From positions 14,074,001-14,138,000 of the forward strand of contig CM059625.1 in NCBI GenBank assembly GCA_030435675.1: 64,000 nt of DNA. Direction: 5' to 3'. Positions 43,078 to 56,639 of this stretch are shown here, piece by piece. Numbering within the stretch: position 1 is the first letter of the stretch; the number at the start of each line of letters is the position of its first letter. The translations under genes were made by a program, and so were the position numbers. The notes under the pieces are model-generated. The model made no database searches, had not been told where the DNA came from, and worked only from the letters and a program-made list of their open reading frames with translations. This DNA is from Steinernema hermaphroditum. Taxonomy: Eukaryota > Nematoda > Chromadorea > Rhabditida > Steinernematidae.

Positions 43078-45176
43078 CTATATAAGCGTTGTGGCTTCAT
43101 TGCTGCCCTTTCAATAAAAACGGTTCCCATGAAATCAAAAAAATGTTAGGTGTTTGTATTTATGATTAAAATGTTCTTTTCATTGTAATATGCAAAAATA
43201 TTGATGAAACAAAATTCCGAAGTGCTGAAGAATGAGTGGTTATATTTTCTATGTCAACAAGCAATTACGCCCGCTTCCACCACCCCCGCTTTTCTTTACA
43301 CAATCCTAGAATAGCAACGTAGTTCGAAGACAGGGCCGTCTCTATGAAATCTTATTGCAAAAACATTCATTTTTAGTTTAATCTGATAGCATGCTTGCCC
43401 AGAACTGGCCTTTATTCTTCACGCATGCGCAATGAGCAAAGCTTCTAGGATCAGAAACGTTCGGCTCAACTGTTTCGCATGGATTAATTTGGCTGAGTTG
43501 AGGACATAAATATTAAAGCGCTTCACGTTTTCATTGTAAACATCCGGATTATGGAAGTTCGTGTTTTGTTGATTCCCGACCTCCTTCCGCAATGGTGCCA
43601 CTCATAAGCGTAATCACAAATTTTTCACATCCGCCATACCGACATAGCGTGTGCTCGTATAAATAAATAAAGACGTTTAACTTATATTTGTAGCCGAAAG
43701 TTCAAAAGTACAAATTTGCAATTCTAGTTTCATCAACGACCTCAGCTGCAAATAGCTTTTTTAATCAGCAACACGTGATGAACTAAAATTAGGAACGTCC
43801 ACCTTCCGCCCGGCTGTGTACGGTGTGATCGACTCAAAAATGCGAAGCATTCACGTTCATTCGAAGCAACAACAACAACTCTGCGTGACTTAAAAAATCC
43901 ATCCATTGTTATTTGCATGAATAAAAAATTCTTTTTCTCCGTCGGTGGCTACTCTCAAAAACGAGTGATTAGCCTTGTCTCTGAAATGTCAGAAAAAGTG
44001 AAGAATTGACCAAAAAAACGTTCCCTTTGCGTTTCAACTCTTGACTCTTTTGAGCCGGGGGAAATTAAATATTTTTTTGACAAAAAGGTCGCTGCCACGT
44101 GACGAACTTTTCAATTGCTCCTTAGGAAATGTGGCAATTTACACGACAACTTAAGTCGACCTTGATTCATACCTGCATCGAGTACCTAGAGTACTGTATT
44201 ATGCATAGTGACGTTCGTCAGATGATGTTTACGCGAGATTTTGTCGTGCATGAGACTGACAAGTGACTTCAATCGGCGTTGATATGTTTATCGTCGCTCG
44301 TACGTCAGACGCCCGGACAGAAAATTCGATTAAATGTTCGCCCTCTCCCCAAAGAGCGAAGGTCATGAGGCGGGCGAACCCTTTGAAGAACAGCTAAATC
44401 ACGACTCAAAATATCAACCTAATCATCCGCCATCCGTTCAAACTCTAGACAGTGGTTTTGGCTTGGTCGGATATTATGGGAAATTCACTCATTTCCTTTT
44501 TGAAAACAGCCTTCTGAGTTGAGTTCACATGCACTTTTTAAGCCAACTTTTGGTATAACATAAACTAGGTATAGGAATGCTGGAGTGCACGAGGAAATCG
44601 AGAACGCACGGTTCTTCTCCATAGCACTTAAGTATGCGCGATATGAAAAAATGCGCCTTCTCAAAACCCTGAAGTGCGTCACGTAGACTGTGAAGCAATT
44701 TGCGCTGTGGGCCAAGGCCAAAAGACGGCTGAATGAATGTGCTTTAATGTTTATTGAGTTAAAGTGGTATCGGCAAGAGGGCACAGCAGAAGGCCTTTCA
44801 AATGACCCCCAATTAGAGTTGGGCATCAAAGATTTCAGACGTCGCTTATTCCTTGAGGCTATGTGTGTAATCCTAAAAGCCGATAGCTGCTGTGCTAAGT
44901 AGTCAAATTTTCAGGCGGCAAAGAGCATTAGGGTGCGGAAAAATTCTGCATCCGACACTTGACACCTGCGAAGCGCGACCAATGCATTTTCGGCATGTTC
45001 CCCTCTTCGCTTACATCAATCCTCTTAAGCCGTTTCATTCACCGAATCAATGACATGGCTGTGACATGGCATATCTCAGAATGGATAAGTATATTTCGCT
45101 CCAGCTAATTAGCCTCATCTAGAATAGAGCACAGAATATCGTAGACAATGTAAGCAAACACCCGCGTGTAAAGGGT

Positions 45177-45263
45177 TTATTTGCGTATTTTCCGCCTTGG
45201 CTTCGTCTCCTTTTGCGCCTTTTCCTGGCACCAGAAGTCGTCAGACGTTCGCCGGTCGTGAAT
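45177..45263 (-). CDS. Possible orphan terminal exon
   Basis: After a good minus-strand acceptor (TTGTTTTCAG) comes an 87-nt open stretch in phase 0 that reads IHDRRTSDDFWCQEKAQK, then ETKPRRKIRK and a TAA stop. It looks like a basic C-terminal exon. The upstream GPCR gene on the same strand ends with a stop followed six bases later by a donor-like GTAGGTAAG, so this could be a 3'-UTR exon or an alternative C-terminus of that gene, but no in-frame link was found. Confidence 0.25.
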   Translation of the reverse strand: MHDRRTSDDFWCQEKAQKETKPRRKIRK

Positions 45264-46031
45264 CTGAAAACAACAGACATTATTTACCAGCATAATGTTC
45301 TGGAATCGCATAAAAGATGATGAGACGACAATGTCCCAAGCCCCGCGGGGGTTTTTCGGTTTTGCCGAAGACCAAACGATATGGCCAATTCGTTTGAGCG
45401 ATAAAGATCTTAAAAAGCCTCATTATGTGGAGGGAGCGAATGGTTTCAGTAAAGTGTGACTGTGGTTGCCTATAACGCCGGATGTGGGTGTAAGACGATG
45501 TAGGACCCCTTGCGCGATTTAGGTCTCCCTCAAAAGAGCTCAATGTTCACTTCGGAGTGCATACGAAACTCGGCGAATCGAATCAAAGCAAGCCAAGTGC
45601 GGCGAACAGGGAAGCCGACGGGTGATTAAAGAGTGCGGGGCTTAAAACAATGTTTGAGACGAGCACGATGCAAAGATGTGCCTCCAGCAAGGAGAATTTC
45701 ACATGGGAAAAGAGCAGGATGAGTGTAGGGCAGAGGGGAATTTACGCCGCCAATCAAATCATCTGGACTCGCCTGCGAGGTGCGCAGACAACGCACGGGC
45801 GACTTCCAAACAACTTGTTACGCAAATTGCCGAGGTTCCGTTTGACTAACTGGATGAGGAACCAGACGGTGCGCTTGCTTTGTAGCGCCCCCGCCAGCTT
45901 TCCGGTAAAAGGCTTCCGAATTCGGCTTTCACGATTTTTATAGCCAGGATGTGCGCTTGATCGCGCATTAAGTGTAATGCTCGCATTTCCGACTCCCAAA
46001 CACGCACGAGCCCCTTTTTGCTTACCTACCT

Positions 46032-47279
46032 TCATATCAGAAATTCGGTCGGACACGCAGCAGGCAGGACGTGAATATCCGCTGTCGCCTTTGCCGGCGA
46101 CGAAACATTTGGAGTCGCGCGGTGAGACCATTGGAAGTGCTGCTTCATCGAGAGTAGATGGCACCTGGTCTTCGGAAGTGGGTCACATATCAGCGACGCT
46201 AGTACGATGCGTCGGAAGGAGTTGGAGAAGAGAAGAAAGAAGAAGAAGTTTGTTGTGCTTGAGAAGACCACGATGAGGTTGCTTATGTCGACGAACATAG
46301 TAGCAGTTGGCGAATGCAGGAATGTATCGGCTCCGGAAATATGTTCGGCCAGGTCAAGAGCCGTTGGCATCAGGCGTGAGATCAAGAACTTTGCCATCAC
46401 CATCAACAGGATCATCTCGGAGTCGGTGCGCCCTTTGGAGCTGGACAGCGTTCGAACGTGCATCTTCTGTTGCTCGCGGGCCGACTGGTGCACCACACAC
46501 CAAATCCTGGCGGAGAGGGCGAACAAGACCACGTAAGGGAAGAGCGAGTAGAAGATGATCCCGCCGGCGATACGGTAGCCAACCATGTACACCATGTTGT
46601 CGACGAGACTTGTTTGACGCACAAACACTTCTCCCGATTGTGCTTCGCGGTCGAGGGTGAGTTCGAAGAAGCGCGGCAAGGAAAACATCACAGCCGAGAA
46701 GGAGACGATGGCAAGGACCCGGTGAACGTAGGCGACAGGAAGTGACTTCTGAAAGCTGAGGGCGACGGTGAGAGGACTGCACAGCGCTCGATAACGGTCG
46801 ACCATCAGGGCGATCATGAGCCAGACGCTGGCGATCAGTGCAGCGTTGCTCATGACGTAGTAGATGGGAAACAGATAGGCGTAGTAGCCGAAAGACCCAT
46901 GTAGAAGTGTAGGCACACAGTACATCAGAAACGCGCTGAGAAGCAACGTTGTGTCGGAGCAGGACAGCCAAAGGACGTAGGTGTAGATTCGGGGTCGAGG
47001 GGAAGAGCAGGTCTGCTGCTGAGGGGCTGCTCTGGTGCTGGTCTTGTGCGTTACGGTGACTTGTGAGGGGATGGACTGATAGCTGCAGGCGGTCACCTTG
47101 TGGCGGTCAATCACTTCTCGTTCTGAGTAGTTGGACGCTTGACGCGAGAACCGCCGGCGCACAAGGATACACACAGTGACTGTGTTCAGCACCGTACCCG
47201 TCGCGACGAGTACAGCCGTTAGAGGACCATTGATGAAGTAGTTCATTTTCGAATCATATCCTGCCAGACATCGCAGCAA
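46032..47279 (-). CDS. FMRFamide-type neuropeptide GPCR, intronless
   Basis: A 415-aa class A receptor predicted at the plasma membrane, coupling a neuropeptide to G proteins. TM1 starts near residue 17 (LTAVLVATGTVLNTVTVCIL). The TM3 end carries the DRY-type motif in MVDRYRALCSPL. TM6 reads FLISRLMPTALDLAEH. TM7 reads DISNLIVVFSSTTNFFFFLL and is followed by FSNSFRR, the SN-x6-S-xx-NF form typical of invertebrate FMRFamide/myosuppressin receptors and unlike the usual NPxxY. The first intracellular loop is about 50 residues, rich in S, T, Q and P, which is long for this family; it may be an unspliced intron that stays open, though no convincing GT-AG pair was seen. The start is the first ATG of the frame; the second, in frame at SKMNYF, would also fit. 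The ligand is not predictable. Confidence 0.8.
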   Translation of the reverse strand: MLRCLAGYDSKMNYFINGPLTAVLVATGTVLNTVTVCILVRRRFSRQASNYSEREVIDRHKVTACSYQSIPSQVTVTHKTSTRAAPQQQTCSSPRPRIYTYVLWLSCSDTTLLLSAFLMYCVPTLLHGSFGYYAYLFPIYYVMSNAALIASVWLMIALMVDRYRALCSPLTVALSFQKSLPVAYVHRVLAIVSFSAVMFSLPRFFELTLDREAQSGEVFVRQTSLVDNMVYMVGYRIAGGIIFYSLFPYVVLFALSARIWCVVHQSAREQQKMHVRTLSSSKGRTDSEMILLMVMAKFLISRLMPTALDLAEHISGADTFLHSPTATMFVDISNLIVVFSSTTNFFFFLLFSNSFRRIVLASLICDPLPKTRCHLLSMKQHFQWSHRATPNVSSPAKATADIHVLPAACPTEFLI

Positions 47280-47984
47280 CCTCGAGACGGTCGGTCAAAG
47301 GGCTCGGTGAGCAAACGGGCGGGCACACTATAACCGACAACAAGAAAGTCGTAATTATTCCCTGAAGGGGAAACGGACAATCACAAGTCCCGCCCCAAAA
47401 GGCGTCGCGCCCCACGAGTACTCATATCTCGTCGTGCTCGGCCGTCCCCCTCGGCCCGTTCAAAGCCGCACTCTATCGAGAAGTAATACGTAAAACATTG
47501 AAAAATAGCCCGTATTGCCAGCTCCGGAATCAGTCAAGCGTACGGCGACAACAACCAGATGCAAAAGTGGACGGATGAAACGTCCGCCTCAATCAGCTTG
47601 CTAAAACAACATCATCGCTCAAGACGGCTCCATTCAGCTCCAATCAAATTGTCGCTGATGAGCTTCCTCTCTTCCGAATCAGTCATTCAATCTACTTCCT
47701 CTTCTCGATAGTACCATCAAACTGAACCGGCAGCCTGAGTTGCTTTCAGTGTGAGAGTGTTCGATTTTGGGATCTGGGAGGAGTCAGGAGATACTCATGA
47801 GGAAAAAGTCTGAAAAAGTCCACAATCCCGACTGACACGTGCCGTCTAACCCGATCATCGCCTCCCCACGTGGACATAAAACAAGCACCTTAAGAGAAAT
47901 ACCCGAAATAAGGAGAGAATACTTTCTTTACCGGCTCTCAGGATCCTAACAACAACAACAACATAACCGATAACATTTCACGTA
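47280..47984. other. Spacer between GPCR and transposon
   Basis: GPCR upstream DNA on the right of that gene, then, next to the transposon, what was the 3' flank of mppb before insertion. No open frame of note. The short ACAACAACAACAACAT run at about 47,950 and the sequence just left of the TTA are the displaced mppb 3'-UTR candidate. Confidence 0.5.
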
Positions 47985-47987
47985 TTA

Positions 47988-48160
47988 AGGCTCGTTCATA
48001 CTCAGCCGTGACGGTGACGGTGACCGTGACCGTGACGGTGACGGTGACGGTGACGGTGATCCAGTATGAACACGCGCGTGACCGTCACGGTGACCATCAC
48101 GGTGACCATCACCGGTGACGTCACTGGTGATCCAGTGTCGGTGACTAGGAGAGTTCGTAT
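47988..48160 (+). repeat. Harbinger left terminal repeat and subterminal array
   Basis: The inverted repeat AGGCTCGTTCATACTCAG is followed by about ten GTGACG/GTGACC hexamers, then an inverted internal copy (CCAGTATGAACAC) and a second block with TCACGGTGACCATCACGG and CACCGGTGACGTCACTGG palindromes. The repeated palindromes are candidate binding sites for the element's own MADF protein or transposase. Confidence 0.85.
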
Positions 48161-48417
48161 GTTCAGACCACTTCGGTCCTGCCACGATTGCCTGATTTAT
48201 GCCAATTTTTTCAAAATTTAGGAAATGTCATAAGTTCGGCTAGGTCAGTTTGTAGCGTCCCAACCCCCGCGAATCTGCATTACCTCAAAATTTTAAATGT
48301 GAACGTGCGTTTACGATAAGGTTTGCGATAGATACGCCAATAGAACCTTTGTAACAACAGTGTATAACAGCAACATTGTTTGGAAACGTACCAAACTTTT
48401 TACAATAACAGATAATG

Positions 48418-49699
48418 CTAACGGTGATGGCTTCCCTGCCGGGGAAGTAAACCTTGTTCTTGGAAATATCTGGCAATAACTTCTCTTATTTCTTGAGATC
48501 TATCGTTTGCTGGAGTTGGATCCAATAACATGGGCGCCAGTTGTTGGACCTGGTGAACTTCTGGAATTCTTGCTATGAAGTCAAACGGTTCTTGTTCACT
48601 CAAAAAGTTATGTAGATGTATCGTTGTTCGAACGATATGGTCGGCAAGCTTGACATCTGCTTCGATCATGTTCAGGAGAACCCGCCACCTACTTGCCAGT
48701 ATGCCAAAGGCATTTTCGATGACGCGGCGTGCGCGAGATAATCGACTATTAAAAGTTGTTCGCATGGCACTTGTCGCTCCAGCATACGGTTGCATTAGAT
48801 GTTCCGAAAGTGGAAAGGCGCCATCACCAAGAAAGAAGTACGGGACTTGTTGGTTTGTGTTTGGAAGCGCAGCATCATTTGGTAATCTGAGGGATCCACA
48901 TAACAGTTTACGGCCAAATGGACTGTTCTGGAAAGCATGGCTGTCATGAACATGGCCGAGATTCCCAACAGAGTAGAAGATGAAGCGATAACGAGCGTCA
49001 CAAACAGCCATCAGCACAATTGAAAAGCTCCCCTTGTAGTTGTAGAAACAACTTCCCGACAGAGGCGGCTTCTTAAGCTTTACATGTTTACCATCGATGG
49101 CTCCTAATTAGCATATGATGATTTAAAAGGTGATTCATGAAGGCAACTAACCGAGTACCATCGGAAAATTCCACTTCTCCTCGAACATACGACTGATTTC
49201 TAGCCATTCTTCAGGCGTTCCTGGGAGTTTTACGTTGCCATAGAGGCATTTTGTGACCGCGCGGCATGTTCTGCGGATGACCGATCCGATCGTTGACCTA
49301 TAAGCAACATACATTTGTAGCCCAACCAATAACTTACACCCCAATCCGAAAATTGAACTGGAGGGTACGGTAGCTTGATCCCGTCGCCAAGAAGCGCAAA
49401 GTGATGACGAGCATCTCTTCTGGAGCGATTGTCGTAGATGTGGTTCGCTCTCCTTGCAGAAGCGGAGCCACCTTCGACAACAGGTTGTCAAAGGTTGACT
49501 GTTTCATTCGAACGTATTCAAAAAATTTGTCATCATCCCGACGTAGTTGATGAAACAGCGTCCAATATTCTCCATATTTCTTCCTGGTCTTCAAAAACGA
49601 TCGTGTTGGCCCTCTTCGAGCTCTACCATACTGCTTCGAAAGCAAGATTCCAAGAAGTATCGCCCTCCTCTTCAGAAGAAGTTTACGTAAGTGGGTCAT
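48418..49699 (-). CDS. Harbinger DDE transposase (HARBI1-like)
   Basis: Catalyses cut-and-paste transposition. Three exons (49699-49338, 49297-49152, 49103-48418), all in phase, give about 397 aa. The DDE_4-type nuclease core is recognisable: first Asp in GAIDGKH (about residue 173), second in HVHDSHAF (about 223), Glu in RRVIENAFG (about 299); LGDGAFPL is also conserved. An N-terminal helical region (STFDNLLSKVAPLL, PEEMLVITLRFLATGSSYR) matches the HTH-like part of HARBI1 proteins. No stop or frameshift was seen, so the protein may be active. It starts 111 bp after the MADF gene, on the same strand. Confidence 0.92.
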
Positions 49700-49810
49700 C
49701 TAAATGAACAAAGATACTATGTCCGAAGACAACTCTAATAGGATAATTCAGATACGTTTCACTGGATTAAGCTACGTTTAAATCATAGAGACATGTGTTA
49801 ACAAGCTTTA

Positions 49811-50502
49811 CTAGATGTCATCCTCGTACACAATGTTCATGATGCGTCGCTTCTTTTCTTTCTGCTTCTCGTATGGCAGGCGATCGAGCGTATGAGCAAT
49901 ATCCATGGCGAAATGGAAGTTTTCGCTACCTTCGTCTGCATGGCGATCCTGGTTGGCGCGTTCTTCAGCGTTGATTTCAATATTTGTTTTCTGGAGGTAG
50001 TCCACCAGCGCAGTGCATTCAGTCGACTTCCTTTTCTTTTTCTTCGGTTTCGGTGCACTCGTTCCGGCTCCTTCCATAATCGTTCTCATCTTGATCGCTT
50101 TCGTATCGAAAAACATCGATGTCTTCGGACACCTGGCTCGACAGCCTGCAAGACATGCAGTGTAAAGTACGAGAAGATGGCTTACTGTGCTCTGTCAACT
50201 TCGTACTTATCAATCCAACGCATTGCCGAGAAGAGCGGCCATACAATAGCGTCGGAGCTCGAGCTTCCAGATGGAAGCTTCTTCTTGTTGCGCCCGTATG
50301 TTGCACGGAGGTTCTTCCAGCGCGCCTTGGTCGATTCGACATCAGTGGGAACAATGCGCTTCTCATTCCATTCTGAATTCACCTTCTCCCAAACTTCTTG
50401 TTTCTTTCGTTTGTTGCAGAAGCCTTCGGCTCGGAGATCATACAGTATCGGCTGTGCTTGTATCAGCTCAATCAAAACACTGTTTTCGTCGTCGATGCTC
50501 AT
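49811..50502 (-). CDS. Harbinger MADF/Myb-like DNA-binding protein (frameshifted)
   Basis: The second Harbinger protein, which in this superfamily binds the element ends and helps import the transposase. Exon 1 (50502-50186) encodes a MADF domain: LIELIQAQPILYD, then VWEKVNSEW, ARWKNLRATYGR and a C-terminal WPLFSAMRWI. Exon 2 starts at 50,145 after TTGCAG and is acidic (SEDIDVFRYESDQDEND). That frame stops at 50,019, but the coding-like sequence continues in the next frame (APKPKKKKRKSTECTALV, and a BESS-like FHFAMDIAHTLDRLPYEKQK) to a stop at 49,811. A one-base change near 50,060-50,075 (GGAAGGAGCC) would join them. The gene is therefore broken in this copy, or the base is a sequencing error. 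Confidence 0.8.
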
Positions 50503-50594
50503 CTGAAAAGGCGAATGGGTGAAGCAGAACTATAGGTACGCATACAAAAAGTTCATGGCAGCATCAGTGCGCAGAGATGAAAGGAGAAAGAGAC

Positions 50595-50782
50595 GGGGCG
50601 TCACGGTCGCCGTCACCAGCGGCGTCACTGTGACGGTCACCAAGGTGTTCATACTGGATCACCGGTGACGTCGCCTGTGATATCGCGGGTGACGTCACCG
50701 GTGACGTCACGGTCAGTATGAACAGCTCGTCACCGTCACGGTCACCGTCACCGTCACCGTCACGCTGAGTATGAACGAGCCT
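50595..50782 (-). repeat. Harbinger right terminal repeat and subterminal array
   Basis: A mirror of the left end. It contains GTTCATACTGGATCAC, CACCGGTGACGTCAC palindromes, CAGTATGAACAG, a run of GTCACC/GTCACG hexamers, and the terminal CTGAGTATGAACGAGCCT. Hexamer number and order differ from the left end while the outermost 18 bases match. Confidence 0.85.
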
Positions 50783-53303
<2,521 letters not shown>

Positions 53304-54479
53304 CTTCTGGTGTCGAAAAAGCACCGATTTAAATACTTATACCTATGCAGATTATTGACCACGAACTGAGTTCAGCCCCGAATATCGCAAGAATTTACAC
53401 TGTTCATGTTGTGAAATAATCGACATGAACGTGCGAGATTCCTGCTATTCCAAGTTTTTCGCGGAGCTCTGAATGTTCTGTGTTCACACTGTCACACGAC
53501 CATGTGACTGACCGCTCCGTGGTATTTGAATTTCACAAATACTCGGAATGTCTGGAAGATAGTGTCTAGCTGCGTGCAAAAGTTTGTTCGTCTGCAGACT
53601 CCATTTGAGTCAATGAGACACAGCATTTAGAAGGGCATCCAGCAGTCGAATGCGGCAATGCCCACCCGAAAGAAGAGCAAGTTAAAATCATAAATACGCG
53701 TGAATATATAAATAAGCGTGCACATAGAAGAAAATGTAGAGATTTGAGCCACAAACCAAAGTCCCTATCGCAAGAAAATCTCGGGAGCAACACTCGTCTT
53801 CAGAGGTGAAAAATCAAGAAAGAAAGCATAGTGAGGACAGTAAAATGTGTAACTGAAAAGGGCACCCGCGTGGGTGGTCTTGTTAGCAACAGTGGGCTTT
53901 TGAAAGAATGTTGTCCAAACAACATGTTTTGTTTGATTACGCAACAGTTCCACGAACCACAATGTCGGTTTTTTTTTGAATTTAAAAAAATAAAAATTAA
54001 AAATTAAAAAAACGAATGAGCTAATTTAGCTGTCGTGAATTCGAAATTCGCGAAATAATCGTCGCGGAACTGTTGTGCCACCGTTTTATTTTGTTTATTG
54101 CATGTGTCAACTATGTGTTTAAGGTGAAATCACATCTTGTATATTGATTTCGCCGCATCTCTTGCTGTTTACTTCCTTTGATTACTCATCTATCTCGCTG
54201 ATTGCGCGCCACCACCATCAGTGACATATTTCGTCTTCTGCTCGCCGCTATCGCCACCGATGCGGTAGAACGAACTGACTGTTGGCTCCGCTCGCACCTC
54301 CTTCCTCCCACTTCTTCCACTCCGTGATCATCGCTGTCGGTTTGACACTTTTTGTGGCTGCGCGACTAGTAGCTGTTGCGTGTTTCTCCCAGCGGTTCTT
54401 TTCTTCAACTTCGCACTGACTATTGGGATAGTGTTTTCTCGTCGATTTCAGGTTTTCCCTCCATCTCCTATAGAGCGCC
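53304..54479. other. Divergent intergenic region between mppb and copine
   Basis: 1.2 kb between two genes read in opposite directions, so it should hold both promoters. AT-rich, with a poly-T/poly-A tract near 53,970-54,010. No recognisable gene; a pyrimidine-rich leader (TTTTCTTCAAC, TCCCTCCATCTCC) precedes the copine ATG. Confidence 0.6.
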
Positions 54480-56558
54480 ATGAACGCCACGGGAGAAACC
54501 GTGCACCTCGAACTGTCAATAAGGTATCAATTCGAAGCAGAATGTTTGCCTCTAACGTGTTTTAGCAATTACCCATATCCGTCAAACGACCACATACGAC
54601 TCGTCGCTTACTCTTCGGAGCACGCTGGGGAAGTGGAGGTGAGACGGTATGACAGATTAACGGTGATCAACTCCTTATTTGAGGTATACCAATCTGAACC
54701 GCATCCCTGCATTCATGTCGGTTTCACCTTCAAAAAGCTCCTCACATATTCTTACCGATTTGTCTCCGTTCATCAAATCCTGACCTTCATTGTGTAGGCT
54801 GTTAACAGAATTATTCTTTCCAATAGTCCTCTTTAAGTTACGTCGATGATCAAACTGGAGGGATGCTTCCTTTGGCCGAGACGAAAATCGATCTGCACGA
54901 AATCATAGTCCAAGGCGGAATTGTGGCCCTGGCCATGGGACGTACGGATCCTCAGACAGGGTTCGAACCTTTTGGAAATTGCATGCTTACAATCAAAGCG
55001 GATATCAGCGACGTACGAAGACGGGCGACGCTTTTCAAGTTCGGAGGCAATGCACTGAACTCCCTAAGTTCTCACGTCATTGCTCCCTACTTTCTGATGA
55101 AATTGGTGGAGGGATCTGAACACAATCAACATAGGAAGGTAAATCTACGATACACACGTACTCACGGTTGCACTGCACTCAAAACCCTCAATAAGCTCAA
55201 TAAATCCCCTTGCTAGAGAAAAAGAAAAATGGCGAATTGCCGTAGTTAGTGATCTTTCAGAGCGCAACATGGGGAATACACCATCAACGTCACTGTCACC
55301 GTGAGTATGAAGTATTAATAACATTGAGATTCTTACAGATTGTCCTCTACCGAAGTGAAACAATCCAAAGTGAGCATAATCCTCGATGGAATGAGTTCAC
55401 TGTTCCAACAAAATACTTCGAGATTTATCCTACTGCTTACATCGAAATCCAGTGTTACAACTACAACGTCAATTCGTCCGATACCCTTATTGGCCAGTTT
55501 TCCACTAAGTACGGCCAACTTCTCCGTGGAGTGGGTTCCATCAATAAATACATGGTAATCCGCACATGTATGCCGTTTCGTAATGTGCGTTATTTAGTTA
55601 ACAAATGAAGATCGCTTGAAGAAGGATAACATGGATTTTGAATTGTTGAAAATCGAAGCAAACCACACGTTCAACGACATAACTAATATACTGGCGTCGC
55701 GAAGAACGCAACTCTTCCTTACGGTGGCCGTTGACTTCACCGCAAACAACGGCAGCCCGAATGTGCCTAATTCGCTGCACTACTTACATCCCTATATTGG
55801 GAATGCCTACACGGATGCTATGTCTAGCGTTACCCGAGGATTCTGTCGATTCGACAAGCACAACCGCCTATCCGCGTTTGGTTTTGGTGCTAAACGAGAT
55901 AATACGCTTCAGCAAAAGTTCCCTCTGGTAAGTTCAAGCAATGGTACATAATTTTTGGGAGCGTTGAGAATTGATGTAAATCTATAGCAATATGAACTCA
56001 GAAGGAAAATTTTGACATATAAGTATGCTTATAGAACGTGACCGGCTCTCAATACGTTGAAGGATCTCGCGGCCTCATCGAAAACTACCGGAAGATGCTA
56101 ATGAATGTACTGCCTTTTGCGCCGACCGACTATTCCGAAATCATCTATCATGTATTGACGTAAGCGTTTCACTCAAAGATCTTAATCGTTTTGTTATTCA
56201 TAGCCTTGCGAAGGCCTCCACACGGAACAAAGCCAAACCGTTGGAGTTCTACTTTCTACTCGTCATTTTCACAAATGGCAATCTGAAAGACGACCAGGCG
56301 ACAGTTAACGCTCTCGTGGAGAGTTCATATCTTCCGATTAGCGTAGTCTTCGTTCCCGTTTACAATCAGTCACATCCGATCGGTGGAGGAGATGCGATGC
56401 GGCTGAAGAAGCTCCTTAGTCCTACATTGAAGACGAAAGGGGGCATTGGAATGAAGAGGCAGATGGTGTCGTTGATCGACGAGCAGTTAACTCCAGAAGC
56501 CGTTTTAGCAGACGTTCCTCGACACGTCGAGCAATGGGCGCTACTTAATAATTGCTAG
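54480..56558 (+). CDS. Copine (C2A-C2B-vWA/copine domain)
   Basis: A Ca2+-dependent phospholipid-binding protein that recruits partners to membranes. Seven exons (54480-54523, 54566-54793, 54838-55138, 55339-55554, 55598-55927, 56035-56159, 56204-56558), all in phase, give about 532 aa. The C2A part is degenerate: HLELSIS at the start, then LTFIVYVDD. C2B shows YFLMKLVEGSE and SETIQSEHNPRWNEFTVP. The copine domain has the MIDAS-like DFTANNGSP followed by SLHYLHP, FGFGAK, and IFTNGNLKD. The acidic Ca2+ loops in C2A and C2B are poorly conserved, so Ca2+ binding may be weak. It resembles nematode copines (NRA-1, GEM-4, CPNA group), but I cannot choose between them. A short GT-AG-bounded stretch at 55,260-55,303 is open but out of phase and was not used. 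Confidence 0.88.
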
Positions 56559-56623
56559 ATTCCGCTCAAAACCCACTTGTATTGCTGCTGTGGAGCAGTT
56601 CAGATATGACTAGTGCCAATGTA

Positions 56624-56629
56624 AATAAA
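56624..56629 (+). terminator. Poly(A) signal of the copine gene
   Basis: AATAAA 66 bp after the copine stop codon, in an AT-rich context (AATGTAAATAAAGTTAATAA). Position and sequence fit a nematode cleavage signal. Confidence 0.6.
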
Positions 56630-56639
56630 GTTAATAATT

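Larger units (their letters stand above)
40075..45176. other. Gene-poor interval upstream of TWK
   Basis: 40.2-40.7 kb is locally GC-rich with open frames on both strands, which fits composition and not coding; it is likely TWK upstream sequence. The rest is AT-rich. Two tRNA-like fossils lie at 42,646-42,717 and about 43,007-43,077. No protein domain was recognised in any frame. Confidence 0.5.

Noticed and set aside
46354..46971. 205-codon minus-strand frame and 95- to 109-codon plus-strand frames over the receptor gene
   Set aside because: Shadows of the GPCR reading frame; no domain is present.
55260..55303. Extra copine exon bounded by TTTCAG and GTGAGT
   Set aside because: It cannot join both neighbours in phase, while direct joining of exons 3 and 4 keeps the C2B domain intact.
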